NCBI RefSeq assembly: GCF_016642265.1
Contig: NZ_MRXX01000006.1
Coordinates: 49,043-54,517 of the forward strand
Source: Streptococcus lactarius
GTDB taxonomy: Bacteria > Bacillota > Bacilli > Lactobacillales > Streptococcaceae
Reading direction: 5' to 3'
DNA length: 5,475 bases
The notes beneath the pieces are model-generated. The model was not told the DNA's origin, searched no databases, and saw nothing but the letters and a program-made list of their open reading frames with translations. The translations under genes were made by a program, and so were the position numbers. Positions 1 to 5,475 of the stretch are shown here, piece after piece. The stretch's first letter is position 1; the number at the start of each line of letters is the position of its first letter.

Positions 1-17
1 GTCCCACTCTCTTTTTT
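1..17 (+). terminator. 3' half of an intrinsic terminator cut by the window edge
   Basis: The window opens with GTCCCACTCTC followed by six T residues (12-17). This looks like the descending arm and U-tract of a rho-independent terminator whose rising arm (expected GAGTGGGAC-like) lies just outside the window. It implies a plus-strand gene ending upstream and makes it likely that ppaC starts its own transcript. The missing arm is inferred. Confidence 0.55.
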
Positions 18-61
18 ATCTTGAAATACATGCGTCTTCCCTTTCTTTAAATAGAAAAACG

Positions 62-70
62 TGTTAAAAT
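62..70 (+). promoter_or_regulatory. Extended -10 promoter of ppaC
   Basis: TGT followed by TAAAAT (65-70) gives a TGn extended -10 with a 5/6 match to TATAAT. The -35 position at 17-base spacing (42-47, TTTCTT) is poor, which extended -10 promoters tolerate. Transcription would start near 76-78 and give a leader of about 30 bases containing the ribosome site AAAGAGG (94-100). A second AT-rich hexamer, TATAAA (81-86), lies too close to the ribosome site to be the better choice. Confidence 0.5.
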
Positions 71-107
71 AAAGTGAAACTATAAATGAAAATAAAGAGG
101 TAGAAAC

Positions 108-1043
108 ATGTCAAAAATTCTTGTCTTTGGTCACCAAAATCCTGACTCAGATGCGATTGGTTCATCAGTAGCCTTTGCTTATCTTGCAAAAGAAGCTTAT
201 GGTTTGGATACTGAAGCAGTAGCTCTTGGAACTCCAAATGAAGAAACAGCTTTTGTCTTGAACTATTTTGGTGTAGAAGCACCGCGCGTGATCACATCAG
301 CTAAAGCAGAAGGCGCAGAGCAAGTCATCTTAACAGACCACAACGAATTCCAACAATCTGTTTCAGATATCGCTGAAGTAGAAGTTTACGGTGTGGTGGA
401 CCACCACCGTGTGGCTAACTTTGAAACTGCCAGCCCACTTTACATGCGTTTGGAACCAGTGGGATCTGCATCCTCTATCGTATATCGCATGTTCAAAGAA
501 CACGGTGTAGCAGTGCCAAAAGAATTGGCCGGTTTGATGCTTTCAGGTTTGATTTCAGATACTCTTCTTTTGAAATCTCCAACCACTCACCCATCAGATA
601 AAGTGATTGCGCCTGAATTGGCTGAATTGGCTGGTGTAAACTTGGAAGAATACGGTCTTGCCATGCTCAAAGCTGGGACTAACTTGGCAAGCAAATCAGC
701 AGAAGAATTGATCGATATCGATGCGAAAACTTTTGAATTGAATGGTAACAAGGTTCGTGTTGCTCAAGTCAATACAGTTGATATTGCTGAAGTATTGGAA
801 CGCCAAGCTGAAATCGAAGCGGCCATCCAAGCCGCAAATGCAGCTAACGGTTACTCTGACTTTGTCTTGATGATTACAGACATCGTCAACTCAAACTCAG
901 AAATTTTGGCCCTTGGTGCTAACATGGACAAGGTAGAAGCAGCCTTTAACTTCAAACTTGAAAACAACCACGCTTTCCTTCCAGGTGCTGTTTCACGTAA
1001 GAAACAAGTGGTGCCTCAGTTGACAGAAAGCTTTAATGCATAA
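108..1043 (+). CDS. ppaC: Manganese-dependent inorganic pyrophosphatase (family II, DHH/DHHA2)
   Basis: This cytoplasmic enzyme hydrolyses pyrophosphate to two phosphates and so pulls forward pyrophosphate-releasing reactions such as nucleotide, nucleic acid and sugar-nucleotide synthesis. The 311-residue length is typical of family II enzymes. The N-terminal DHH domain (about 1-190) holds the metal ligands expected from the Bacillus subtilis enzyme: His9, Asp13 and Asp15 in GHQNPDSD, Asp77 in TDH, the DHH motif at 98-100 and Asp151 in SDT. The C-terminal DHHA2 domain (about 195-311) carries the substrate-binding SRKK motif at 296-299. The ATG is 7 bases after AAAGAGG. All seven arginines use CGC or CGT and codon choice is strongly biased, unlike the two genes downstream, which suggests high expression. 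It appears to be transcribed alone: an extended -10 promoter lies upstream and an intrinsic terminator follows 24 bases after the stop. Identity is near certain. Confidence 0.97.
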   Translation: MSKILVFGHQNPDSDAIGSSVAFAYLAKEAYGLDTEAVALGTPNEETAFVLNYFGVEAPRVITSAKAEGAEQVILTDHNEFQQSVSDIAEVEVYGVVDHHRVANFETASPLYMRLEPVGSASSIVYRMFKEHGVAVPKELAGLMLSGLISDTLLLKSPTTHPSDKVIAPELAELAGVNLEEYGLAMLKAGTNLASKSAEELIDIDAKTFELNGNKVRVAQVNTVDIAEVLERQAEIEAAIQAANAANGYSDFVLMITDIVNSNSEILALGANMDKVEAAFNFKLENNHAFLPGAVSRKKQVVPQLTESFNA

Positions 1044-1047
1044 TGAT
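1020..1047 (+). promoter_or_regulatory. Possible weak promoter inside the ppaC 3' end
   Basis: A consensus -35 TTGACA lies at 1020-1025 within the last codons of ppaC. At 16-base spacing the -10 candidate is AATGAT (1042-1047, 4/6); the better hexamer CATAAT (1039-1044) is only 13 bases away, too close. A transcript would begin near 1054 and still have to pass the 1068-1091 terminator to reach the hydrolase gene. TTGACA also encodes ppaC residues, so it may be chance. Confidence 0.2.
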
Positions 1048-1067
1048 AGGTGGGAAAACCCATCGTT

Positions 1068-1091
1068 AAAAGGAGTTTCGACTCCTTTTTT
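1068..1091 (+). terminator. Intrinsic terminator after ppaC
   Basis: The nine-base arm AAAAGGAGT (1068-1076) pairs perfectly with ACTCCTTTT (1081-1089) around a TTCG loop (1077-1080), and the T-run continues to 1091. A smaller stem (GGTGGG 1049-1054 with CCCATC 1059-1064, AAAA loop, one G-T pair) stands just before it without a T-run. The terminator ends only 14 bases before the next start codon, so it sits between ppaC and the following pair of genes as a possible attenuator. Confidence 0.82.
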
Positions 1092-1105
1092 GCTAGGAGG
1101 AGACC

Positions 1106-1618
1106 ATGTTAGAAACAGGTGATTTGATTTTTGTAAAGGACCCGTCAGATATGGGACAGGCCATTCAGGCTTCAACAGGGAACTATAGCCACGTGGCTAT
1201 CTTTTTGGACGGCTTTATTTATCACGCTACTGGAGAAGCAGGTGTTGTCTGCCAAGAACCGGTAGATTTCTTTGAGTCTGATCGAGTCTACGATCTTTAT
1301 CGCTATCCGGGAATTGATCTCAAAGAGGTCAAAAAGAAAGCAGAGAGCCACTTAGGTGCACCTTATAATACTTCCTTTTATCCAGATGGAACTGGTTTTT
1401 ACTGTTCCCAATATATTGCATCCATCTTACCCATTTTTGAGACCATTCCTATGAAGTTTGGCGATAAGGAGCAGGAGATTAGTCCCTTCTGGCTGGATTA
1501 CTACAGAGAGCTCGGTCTAGCCGTTCCTCTAGATCAGCCTGGGACCAATCCGAGTCAGTTATCATCCTCTCCACTGTTGAAATGTAAAGAAAGGAATCTT
1601 CATGATTCGGATTTTTAA
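1106..1618 (+). CDS. YiiX/YebB-like permuted NlpC/P60 cysteine hydrolase
   Basis: This 170-residue protein resembles the circularly permuted papain-fold group (YiiX/YaeF-like branch of NlpC/P60), whose members cleave amide or thioester bonds in mostly unknown substrates. The motifs appear in the permuted order: GDLIFV at 5-10, catalytic histidine His29 in YSHVAIFL, then catalytic cysteine Cys100 in FYCSQYI, preceded by GAPYN (84-88). The tail has the PGTNPSQLSSSPLL block (145-158) seen in relatives. The third active-site residue cannot be assigned; where Escherichia coli YiiX has an EA pair, this protein has His40-Ala. There is no signal peptide or membrane segment, so it is probably cytoplasmic, unlike wall-cleaving NlpC/P60 enzymes. 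The ATG follows AGGAGG (1095-1100) by 5 bases. Its last 17 bases overlap the next gene, suggesting translational coupling. Family assignment is firm; substrate and biological role are unknown. Confidence 0.85.
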   Translation: MLETGDLIFVKDPSDMGQAIQASTGNYSHVAIFLDGFIYHATGEAGVVCQEPVDFFESDRVYDLYRYPGIDLKEVKKKAESHLGAPYNTSFYPDGTGFYCSQYIASILPIFETIPMKFGDKEQEISPFWLDYYRELGLAVPLDQPGTNPSQLSSSPLLKCKERNLHDSDF

Positions 1619-2252
1619 CCCATCTCGTTTGACACGTCAGCCTTTTTTTAAGGACTTGATTAACTATCTGGATCAGCATAACGATGTGATCCTGCGGCAG
1701 ATCAAGGCTCAATTTCCAGATCAACCAGTGGATAAGCTGATGGAGGAGTATATCAAAGCAGGCTTCATCCTAAGGGAAAATAAACGCTACACCCTCAACC
1801 TGCCTTTCTTGGAGTCAGCTGATCGGGTTGAACTGGATCAAGAAGTCTTTGTCCGAGAGGATAGTGAACTTTATCAGGAACTGAAAGCCAAGGTCTTCCA
1901 AACGGAACTCTGCAACACAACCAATGCAGCGATTCTCATAGAGGAGACGGACTTTGCGCGACATGCACAGACCCTTTCCAATTACTTCTACAAGGTAGCT
2001 CAGCAATATCCATTGACAGAGGAGCAAGAGAAGCTCTATGCCATTTTGGGAGACGTCAATCCAGAGTATGCTCTCAAGTATATGACTAGCTTTTTGCTCA
2101 AGTTCCTCAAGAAAGAAGAAGTCCAGCAAAAGCGCAGAGACATCTTTGTAGACAGTTTAGAAATCTTAGGCTATATCCGCAAAAATGATGAAGGCAAATA
2201 TGAATTAGCAGTTGATTTTGATCGTGAAAGATTGCTCTTTATAAAAAAATAA
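1602..2252 (+). CDS. DUF1803 family protein of unknown function
   Basis: This 216-residue soluble protein matches, from memory, the DUF1803 family found mainly in streptococci; no function is known. The N-terminal part (about 28-70) looks like a winged helix: helices through VILRQIKAQF and VDKLMEEYIKAGF, then a hairpin-like stretch with RENKRYTL. The C-terminal part (about 160-206) ends in a similar pattern, SLEILGYIRKNDEGKYEL, so the protein may contain two related units around an acidic middle. It has no signal peptide or membrane helix. The ATG at 1602 follows AAAGGA (1590-1595) by 6 bases, inside the 3' end of the hydrolase gene, which it overlaps by 17 bases. The two genes are therefore probably co-transcribed and translationally coupled. 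Arginine codons are mixed (CGG, CGA, AGA and AGG as well as CGY), pointing to low expression. A nucleic-acid-binding or regulatory role is only a guess. Confidence 0.8.
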   Translation: MIRIFNPSRLTRQPFFKDLINYLDQHNDVILRQIKAQFPDQPVDKLMEEYIKAGFILRENKRYTLNLPFLESADRVELDQEVFVREDSELYQELKAKVFQTELCNTTNAAILIEETDFARHAQTLSNYFYKVAQQYPLTEEQEKLYAILGDVNPEYALKYMTSFLLKFLKKEEVQQKRRDIFVDSLEILGYIRKNDEGKYELAVDFDRERLLFIKK

Positions 2253-2254
2253 AC

Positions 2255-2284
2255 AAGGTTAGGAACTCTTCCTAGCCTTATTTT
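2255..2284. terminator. Two-way terminator between the DUF1803 gene and murE
   Basis: AAGGTTAGGAA (2255-2265) pairs with TTCCTAGCCTT (2269-2279) in an 11-base stem with one G-T pair and a CTC loop. On the plus strand it is followed by ATTTT. On the minus strand it is followed by GTTTA and seven T residues (2254 down to 2243), which form the stronger U-tract and overlap the last codons of the DUF1803 gene. It lies 2 bases after the DUF1803 stop and about 12 bases beyond the murE stop, so it can end both converging transcripts. Confidence 0.85.
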
Positions 2285-2291
2285 GCTTTGC

Positions 2292-3737
2292 TTATAAATA
2301 ATGTTTAGCAATAGCGGCATCACCTGGATATGCTTCTTTTACGCCATTGACGATTTGGTAGCAGTCAGCTCCTTTTCCTGCGATAATGACGGCATCTTCA
2401 GGCTTGCTGGTAGTTGCCATAGCCAGTTGAATGGCTTCTTCGCGATCTGCGATTTTCTCAACAGGGCGCGTGATAAAGCTGCTAATCTCTTCAGCGATTG
2501 CCAAAGGATCTTCGTGGTTGGGGTCATCCGCTGTGAGGAAGACTTGGATCTCAGGATGGTCTTCTAAGAGTAAACCAAAGTCCTTGCGGCGGCTCTCTCC
2601 TTTGTTCCCAGTTGATCCAAGAACCAGTGAAATGGTCCCCGTTTGATGAGTTTCGACGACTGAGAGCAGTTTTTTCAAGCTATCTCCATTATGGGCGTAG
2701 TCGATGAAGACCTTGGCTCCATTTTTCTGAGTCAGCACTTCCATACGACCGGGAACACGAGTTTCGGCTATCCCTTTTTGGATATCCTCGAGGCTCGCAC
2801 CTAGACGAAGACAGGCAAGACCTGCTGCTACAGCATTTTCTTGGTTGAAGCGACCAATCAGTTGGATGTCATAGTCTCCAGCTAATTTACCAGTAGCTGA
2901 GAAACGAAAGGCTTTGGAGTTTTCAATTTGATTCTCAGACTGACTACCATAAAAGTCATGCTCTTGGTCTTCGACTTGTTCTTTCAAGACGGAAAAATGA
3001 TCCATATCGCTATTGATGACAACTGCTCGGCTATTTTTCATCAAGAGACGCTTGTGGTAGAAGTAATCTTCAAAGGTCGGATGTTCAATTGGCCCGATAT
3101 GGTCCGGACTAATGTTGAGAAAAACACCAACGTCAAAGGTCAGACCATATACCCGTTTTACCAGATAAGCTTGACTGGAAACTTCCATAATGAGGTGGGT
3201 TCGATCATTGGCAACAGCCTGAGCCATCATGGCAAAAAGATCCAAACTTTCAGGCGTTGTCAGGCTCGATTTAAAGAAATGCTTACCATCCAGTGTCGTA
3301 TTCATGGTAGACAACATAGCTGGTCGATAACTTTGTGTCAATATATGGTAAGCAAAGTAAGCTGCCGTTGTCTTTCCCTTGGTCCCTGTGAAAGCTAACA
3401 GTTTTAATTGTTTCTCAGGGTGTCCATAAAACTCCATGGCAATTAAGCTCATGGCTTGCTTGATGTCATTTACGAGGATAGCAGGAATAGCGACCTCATA
3501 ATCTTTTTCAGAGACGTAAAAGCCGAGTCCATCTGAAATAGCTTGTTCAAGGTATTCTTTTTTAAAAGTCGCCCCCTTGACAAAAAAGAGGGTACTAGCA
3601 GAAACCTTGCGACTATCATAGCTAATGGTATCAAAACTTGTGCCTTCTAAACGGTAGTAGTACTCACCGTTTAGAAGGATTTCTCGGAAATTTTGGTCGT
3701 TTTTTAGGATTTGTAGGGTTTGTTCAATTGTAATCAT
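2292..3737 (-). CDS. murE: UDP-N-acetylmuramoyl-L-alanyl-D-glutamate--L-lysine ligase
   Basis: MurE uses ATP in the cytoplasm to add L-lysine to UDP-MurNAc-L-Ala-D-Glu, the third residue of the peptidoglycan stem peptide. The 481-residue protein has the three Mur ligase domains. The N-terminal domain (1-110) binds the uridine part and includes SYDSRKV (39-45). The central ATPase has the P-loop TGTKGKTT (117-124), the substrate-binding TTPE (160-163) and Lys229 in YFYHKRLLM, the position expected to be carbamylated. The C-terminal domain includes DDPN (404-407), where diaminopimelate-adding enzymes have DNPR; this supports lysine specificity. The start [12 protein letters not shown] agrees with the pneumococcal N-terminus, yet no Shine-Dalgarno sequence stands before the ATG, and a good -10 hexamer ends only 6 bases before it, so the messenger may be leaderless. 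It diverges from murJ with 87 bases between the starts and ends at a shared two-way terminator. Nothing is truncated. Confidence 0.97.
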   Translation of the reverse strand: MITIEQTLQILKNDQNFREILLNGEYYYRLEGTSFDTISYDSRKVSASTLFFVKGATFKKEYLEQAISDGLGFYVSEKDYEVAIPAILVNDIKQAMSLIAMEFYGHPEKQLKLLAFTGTKGKTTAAYFAYHILTQSYRPAMLSTMNTTLDGKHFFKSSLTTPESLDLFAMMAQAVANDRTHLIMEVSSQAYLVKRVYGLTFDVGVFLNISPDHIGPIEHPTFEDYFYHKRLLMKNSRAVVINSDMDHFSVLKEQVEDQEHDFYGSQSENQIENSKAFRFSATGKLAGDYDIQLIGRFNQENAVAAGLACLRLGASLEDIQKGIAETRVPGRMEVLTQKNGAKVFIDYAHNGDSLKKLLSVVETHQTGTISLVLGSTGNKGESRRKDFGLLLEDHPEIQVFLTADDPNHEDPLAIAEEISSFITRPVEKIADREEAIQLAMATTSKPEDAVIIAGKGADCYQIVNGVKEAYPGDAAIAKHYL

Positions 3738-3741
3738 ACAA

Positions 3742-3769
3742 CTATTTTAAACTTAAAGTCTCTATTTTA
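3742..3769. repeat. Direct repeat CTATTTTA, two copies 20 bases apart
   Basis: CTATTTTA occurs at 3742-3749 and 3762-3769, an exact copy at about two helical turns. Read on the minus strand each copy is TAAAATAG and contains a -10-like TAAAAT. One copy is the preferred murE -10; the other overlaps the -35 elements of both murE and murJ. It may be a duplicated promoter element, a binding site for a regulator, or chance in AT-rich DNA. Confidence 0.45.
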
Positions 3770-3772
3770 CAA
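3744..3772 (-). promoter_or_regulatory. Putative murE promoter, possibly giving a leaderless messenger
   Basis: On the minus strand TTGTAA (3772-3767, 4/6) is followed by a 17-base spacer and TAAAAT (3749-3744, 5/6). Only 6 bases separate the -10 from the A of the murE ATG, so transcription would begin at or next to the start codon. An alternative -10 (3769-3764) would give a leader of about 20 bases, but its -35 (TATAAA, 3/6) is weak and that leader still lacks a GGAG-type site near the ATG. Confidence 0.5.
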
Positions 3773-3794
3773 GTGCCATGGAAAAGTTTATAAT
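3766..3794 (+). promoter_or_regulatory. murJ promoter
   Basis: TTTACA (3766-3771, 5/6) and a consensus TATAAT (3789-3794) are separated by 17 bases, a strong sigma-A-type promoter. The start would be near 3801, giving a leader of about 24 bases with AAAGAGGA before the 3825 ATG. The -35 element overlaps the proposed -35 of murE on the other strand. Confidence 0.8.
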
Positions 3795-3813
3795 GTAGAG
3801 AAGAAGAAAGGAA

Positions 3814-3818
3814 AGAGG
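3814..3818 (+). promoter_or_regulatory. Ribosome-binding site that fixes the murJ start
   Basis: AGAGG in the string GAAAGAGGAC lies 6 bases before the ATG at 3825. The open frame extends upstream to a TTG at 3720, but those 35 codons lie before or within the promoter and read through the murE start region, so the 3825 ATG is the true start. Confidence 0.85.
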
Positions 3819-3824
3819 ACACCA

Positions 3825-5453
3825 ATGAGTCACGAACAAAATGACCAGCAAGCCCAGATGCTTCGTGGGACTGCTTGGATGACAGCCAGCAACTTTATCA
3901 GCCGTTTGCTAGGAGCCGCTTATATTATTCCTTGGTATATTTGGATGGGAACATATGGCCCTCAAGCCAACGGATTATTTACAATGGGGTATAATATCTA
4001 CGCTTGGTTTCTCTTGATTTCGACAGCTGGAGTACCCGTAGCCGTTGCCAAGCAAGTAGCCAAGTACAACACCCGGGATCAAGCAGATCACAGTTTTGCC
4101 TTGATTCGTAGTTTCTTAAAATTCATGGGAATTCTAGGCCTCGGCTTTGCCATTCTCATGTATCTCTTGTCCCCTATCTTTGCCAGTCTTTCAGGTGGAG
4201 GAAAAGAGCTCGTTCCAATCATGCAGAGTCTTTCTTGGGCTGTTTTGATTTTTCCTTCGATGAGCGTGATTCGCGGATTTTTCCAAGGCTTCAATAACAT
4301 GAAACCCTATGCTATTAGCCAGATCGCAGAGCAAGTCATCCGAGTTATTTGGATGTTGCTTACGACCTTCTTCATCATGAAGATTGGATCAGGAGATTAT
4401 GTGCAGGCCGTTACACAGTCGACTTTTGCTGCCTTTATCGGTATGTTAGCGAGCCTTCTCGTTCTCTTTTATTACCTTGGGAAAACAGGCCTTCTCTCTT
4501 CTATTTTGAAAAAGCAAGAGAATAGTGAAGGGATTGATACCCGGGCCCTCTTGATCGATACGATTCGAGAAGCCATTCCTTTTATCATCACTGGTTCTGC
4601 CATTCAGCTCTTTCAAATTGTGGACCAGATGACCTTTATCAATGTCATGTCTTGGTTCACAGATTATAGTCAGAAGCAGCTTCTGGTCATGTTTAGTTAT
4701 TTCTCTGCCAATCCAAATAAAATCACCATGATCCTGATTGCGGTGGCGACCTCGATTGGGGGAGTGGGAATTCCTCTTTTAACGGAGAATTATGTCAAGG
4801 GCGACTTAAAAGCGGCTGGAAAGCTCGTACAGGATAACTTGACCATGCTATTAGCTTTCTTGCTTCCAGCAACAATTGGGGCAGTAGCCGTAGCTAAGCC
4901 ACTCTATACGGTTTTTTATGGACAACCCGATTCTTTAGCTTTAGGCCTCTTTATTGTGGCTATGTTGCAGACCGTGATTTTAGGAGTTTATACTGTCTTG
5001 TCTCCGATGATTCAGGCCCTCTTCCAAAACCGCAAAGCCATTCGCTACTTCCTCTATGGGGTCGCTGTAAAATTGGTTTTACAAATTCCATTGATTCTGG
5101 TCTTTCGTTCCTATGGGCCACTCTTGTCAACGACCATCGCTTTAATGGTGCCCATCGTTCTTATGTATCAGGAGATCCAAACCATTACCCAATTTAATCG
5201 GACCATCGTCTTCAAACGCACATTGCTTGGGTCAATCCTAACCGTCGTGATGTTGCTTGGGGTCTTGATCGCAGGATTGATTCTTGGCTGGATTTATCCA
5301 CCAAATAGTCGGGTATCGAGCATGGTTTATCTCATCATCATTGGTGGTTTGGGAGTAGCGATCTATGGAGCTTTAGGACTATGGCTACGCTATTTTGACC
5401 GCTTTATTGGAGGTCAAGCCGCACGTCTTAGACAAAAATTTCGCATCAAATAA
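3825..5453 (+). CDS. murJ: MurJ/YtgP-type lipid II flippase (MOP superfamily)
   Basis: This is a 542-residue polytopic membrane protein of the MOP superfamily, closest to YtgP. YtgP of Streptococcus pyogenes is reported to replace MurJ in Escherichia coli, so the likely role is moving lipid II from the inner to the outer face of the membrane for peptidoglycan assembly. About 14 hydrophobic segments are visible, roughly at 14-38, 48-74, 93-118, 133-155, 163-187, 192-218, 248-270, 285-318, 337-362, 371-398, 405-427, 431-455, 464-490 and 498-523. Family marks include SRLLG (26-30) in helix 1, whose arginine corresponds to a conserved MurJ residue, and RGFFQG (150-155) after helix 4. The loop between helices 6 and 7 (219-247) is charged, and the tail after 523 is basic and cytoplasmic. 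The gene has its own promoter and is divergent from murE. Older annotation would say polysaccharide biosynthesis or transport protein; a different lipid-linked substrate cannot be excluded by sequence. Confidence 0.92.
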   Translation: MSHEQNDQQAQMLRGTAWMTASNFISRLLGAAYIIPWYIWMGTYGPQANGLFTMGYNIYAWFLLISTAGVPVAVAKQVAKYNTRDQADHSFALIRSFLKFMGILGLGFAILMYLLSPIFASLSGGGKELVPIMQSLSWAVLIFPSMSVIRGFFQGFNNMKPYAISQIAEQVIRVIWMLLTTFFIMKIGSGDYVQAVTQSTFAAFIGMLASLLVLFYYLGKTGLLSSILKKQENSEGIDTRALLIDTIREAIPFIITGSAIQLFQIVDQMTFINVMSWFTDYSQKQLLVMFSYFSANPNKITMILIAVATSIGGVGIPLLTENYVKGDLKAAGKLVQDNLTMLLAFLLPATIGAVAVAKPLYTVFYGQPDSLALGLFIVAMLQTVILGVYTVLSPMIQALFQNRKAIRYFLYGVAVKLVLQIPLILVFRSYGPLLSTTIALMVPIVLMYQEIQTITQFNRTIVFKRTLLGSILTVVMLLGVLIAGLILGWIYPPNSRVSSMVYLIIIGGLGVAIYGALGLWLRYFDRFIGGQAARLRQKFRIK

Positions 5454-5457
5454 ACCT

Positions 5458-5475
5458 GAGAGGCTGGGACAAAAG
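5458..5475 (+). repeat. 5' half of a GGCTGGGAC hairpin repeat cut by the window end
   Basis: Four bases after the murJ stop comes GAGAGGCTGGGAC followed by AAAAG at the very end. In streptococci this string commonly continues into the complementary GTCCCAGCCTC, forming a strong intergenic hairpin that can act as a terminator. Only the rising arm and loop start are visible; the rest is inferred from memory of related genomes. The AAAAG may be the loop plus the first base of the other arm. Confidence 0.55.

Noticed and set aside
81..86. TATAAA as the ppaC -10
   Set aside because: It would start transcription almost inside the ribosome site and lacks a -35 or TG extension; the TGT-TAAAAT at 62-70 is better.
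1049..1064. Hairpin GGTGGG-AAAA-CCCATC as a separate terminator or riboswitch
   Set aside because: The stem is only six pairs with one G-T pair and no T-run follows. The adjacent 1068-1091 hairpin explains termination, and the region is too short for a known riboswitch.
1479..1724. 81-codon minus-strand frame across the hydrolase/DUF1803 junction
   Set aside because: It spans two overlapping plus-strand genes and has no recognisable domain; best explained as chance.
1815..2129. 104-codon open frame on the minus strand inside the DUF1803 gene
   Set aside because: It lacks a family resemblance and is fully covered by a gene with a good start and ribosome site; it is a shadow of that gene.
2928..3398. 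156-codon open frame on the plus strand inside murE
   Set aside because: It is antisense to well-conserved MurE sequence, shows no recognisable domain, and its composition looks like a reverse-frame shadow.
3720..3824. Upstream extension of the murJ frame to a TTG at 3720 (577-residue version)
   Set aside because: The extension covers the murE start region and the murJ promoter and has no ribosome site. The ATG at 3825 has AGAGG at the right distance and the expected family N-terminus.
1..5475. A novel defence, mobile or biosynthetic system
   Set aside because: All five genes are intact and belong to recognisable chromosomal families. There are no transposases, integrases, CRISPR repeats, att-like duplications or unusual composition blocks.

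Overview
The window looks like ordinary core chromosome of a Streptococcus, most likely from the mitis/sanguinis group. The MurE and PpaC proteins agree closely, from memory, with the pneumococcal ones. MurE carries the lysine-type motif DDPN rather than the diaminopimelate-type DNPR, as expected for a streptococcal wall. Base composition is moderately AT-rich, with AGGAGG-type ribosome sites, short intergenic gaps and TTCG-loop terminators. The species cannot be fixed from the sequence alone.

Layout, left to right. Bases 1-17 are the 3' half of a terminator for a gene outside the window. ppaC (108-1043, +) encodes a Mn-dependent family II inorganic pyrophosphatase; it has an extended -10 promoter and is followed by an intrinsic terminator (1068-1091). 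Only 14 bases past that terminator begins a two-gene unit (+): a YiiX/YebB-like permuted NlpC/P60 cysteine hydrolase (1106-1618) and a DUF1803 protein (1602-2252), which overlap by 17 bases. A two-way terminator (2255-2284) separates them from murE (2292-3737, -), the UDP-MurNAc-tripeptide L-lysine ligase. murE and murJ/ytgP (3825-5453, +), a 14-helix MOP-family lipid II flippase, diverge from an 87-base intergenic region. The window ends in the 5' half of a GGCTGGGAC-type hairpin repeat.

How the genes fit together. murE and murJ act in one pathway: MurE adds L-lysine to the cytoplasmic peptidoglycan precursor, and MurJ moves the finished lipid II across the membrane. The sequence suggests that their two promoters share a single -35 block, and that murE lacks a usable Shine-Dalgarno site and may be leaderless. 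PpaC removes the pyrophosphate made by biosynthesis; its all-CGY arginine codons suggest high expression. The hydrolase/DUF1803 pair has no known role. It has no room for a complete promoter between the ppaC terminator and its start, so its expression probably depends on read-through.

I see no mobile element, CRISPR array, RNA gene or clear novel system. The points of most interest are regulatory (the murE/murJ promoter region and the terminator before the hydrolase) and the two wing-like units in the DUF1803 protein. No gene-free stretch exceeds about 110 bases.
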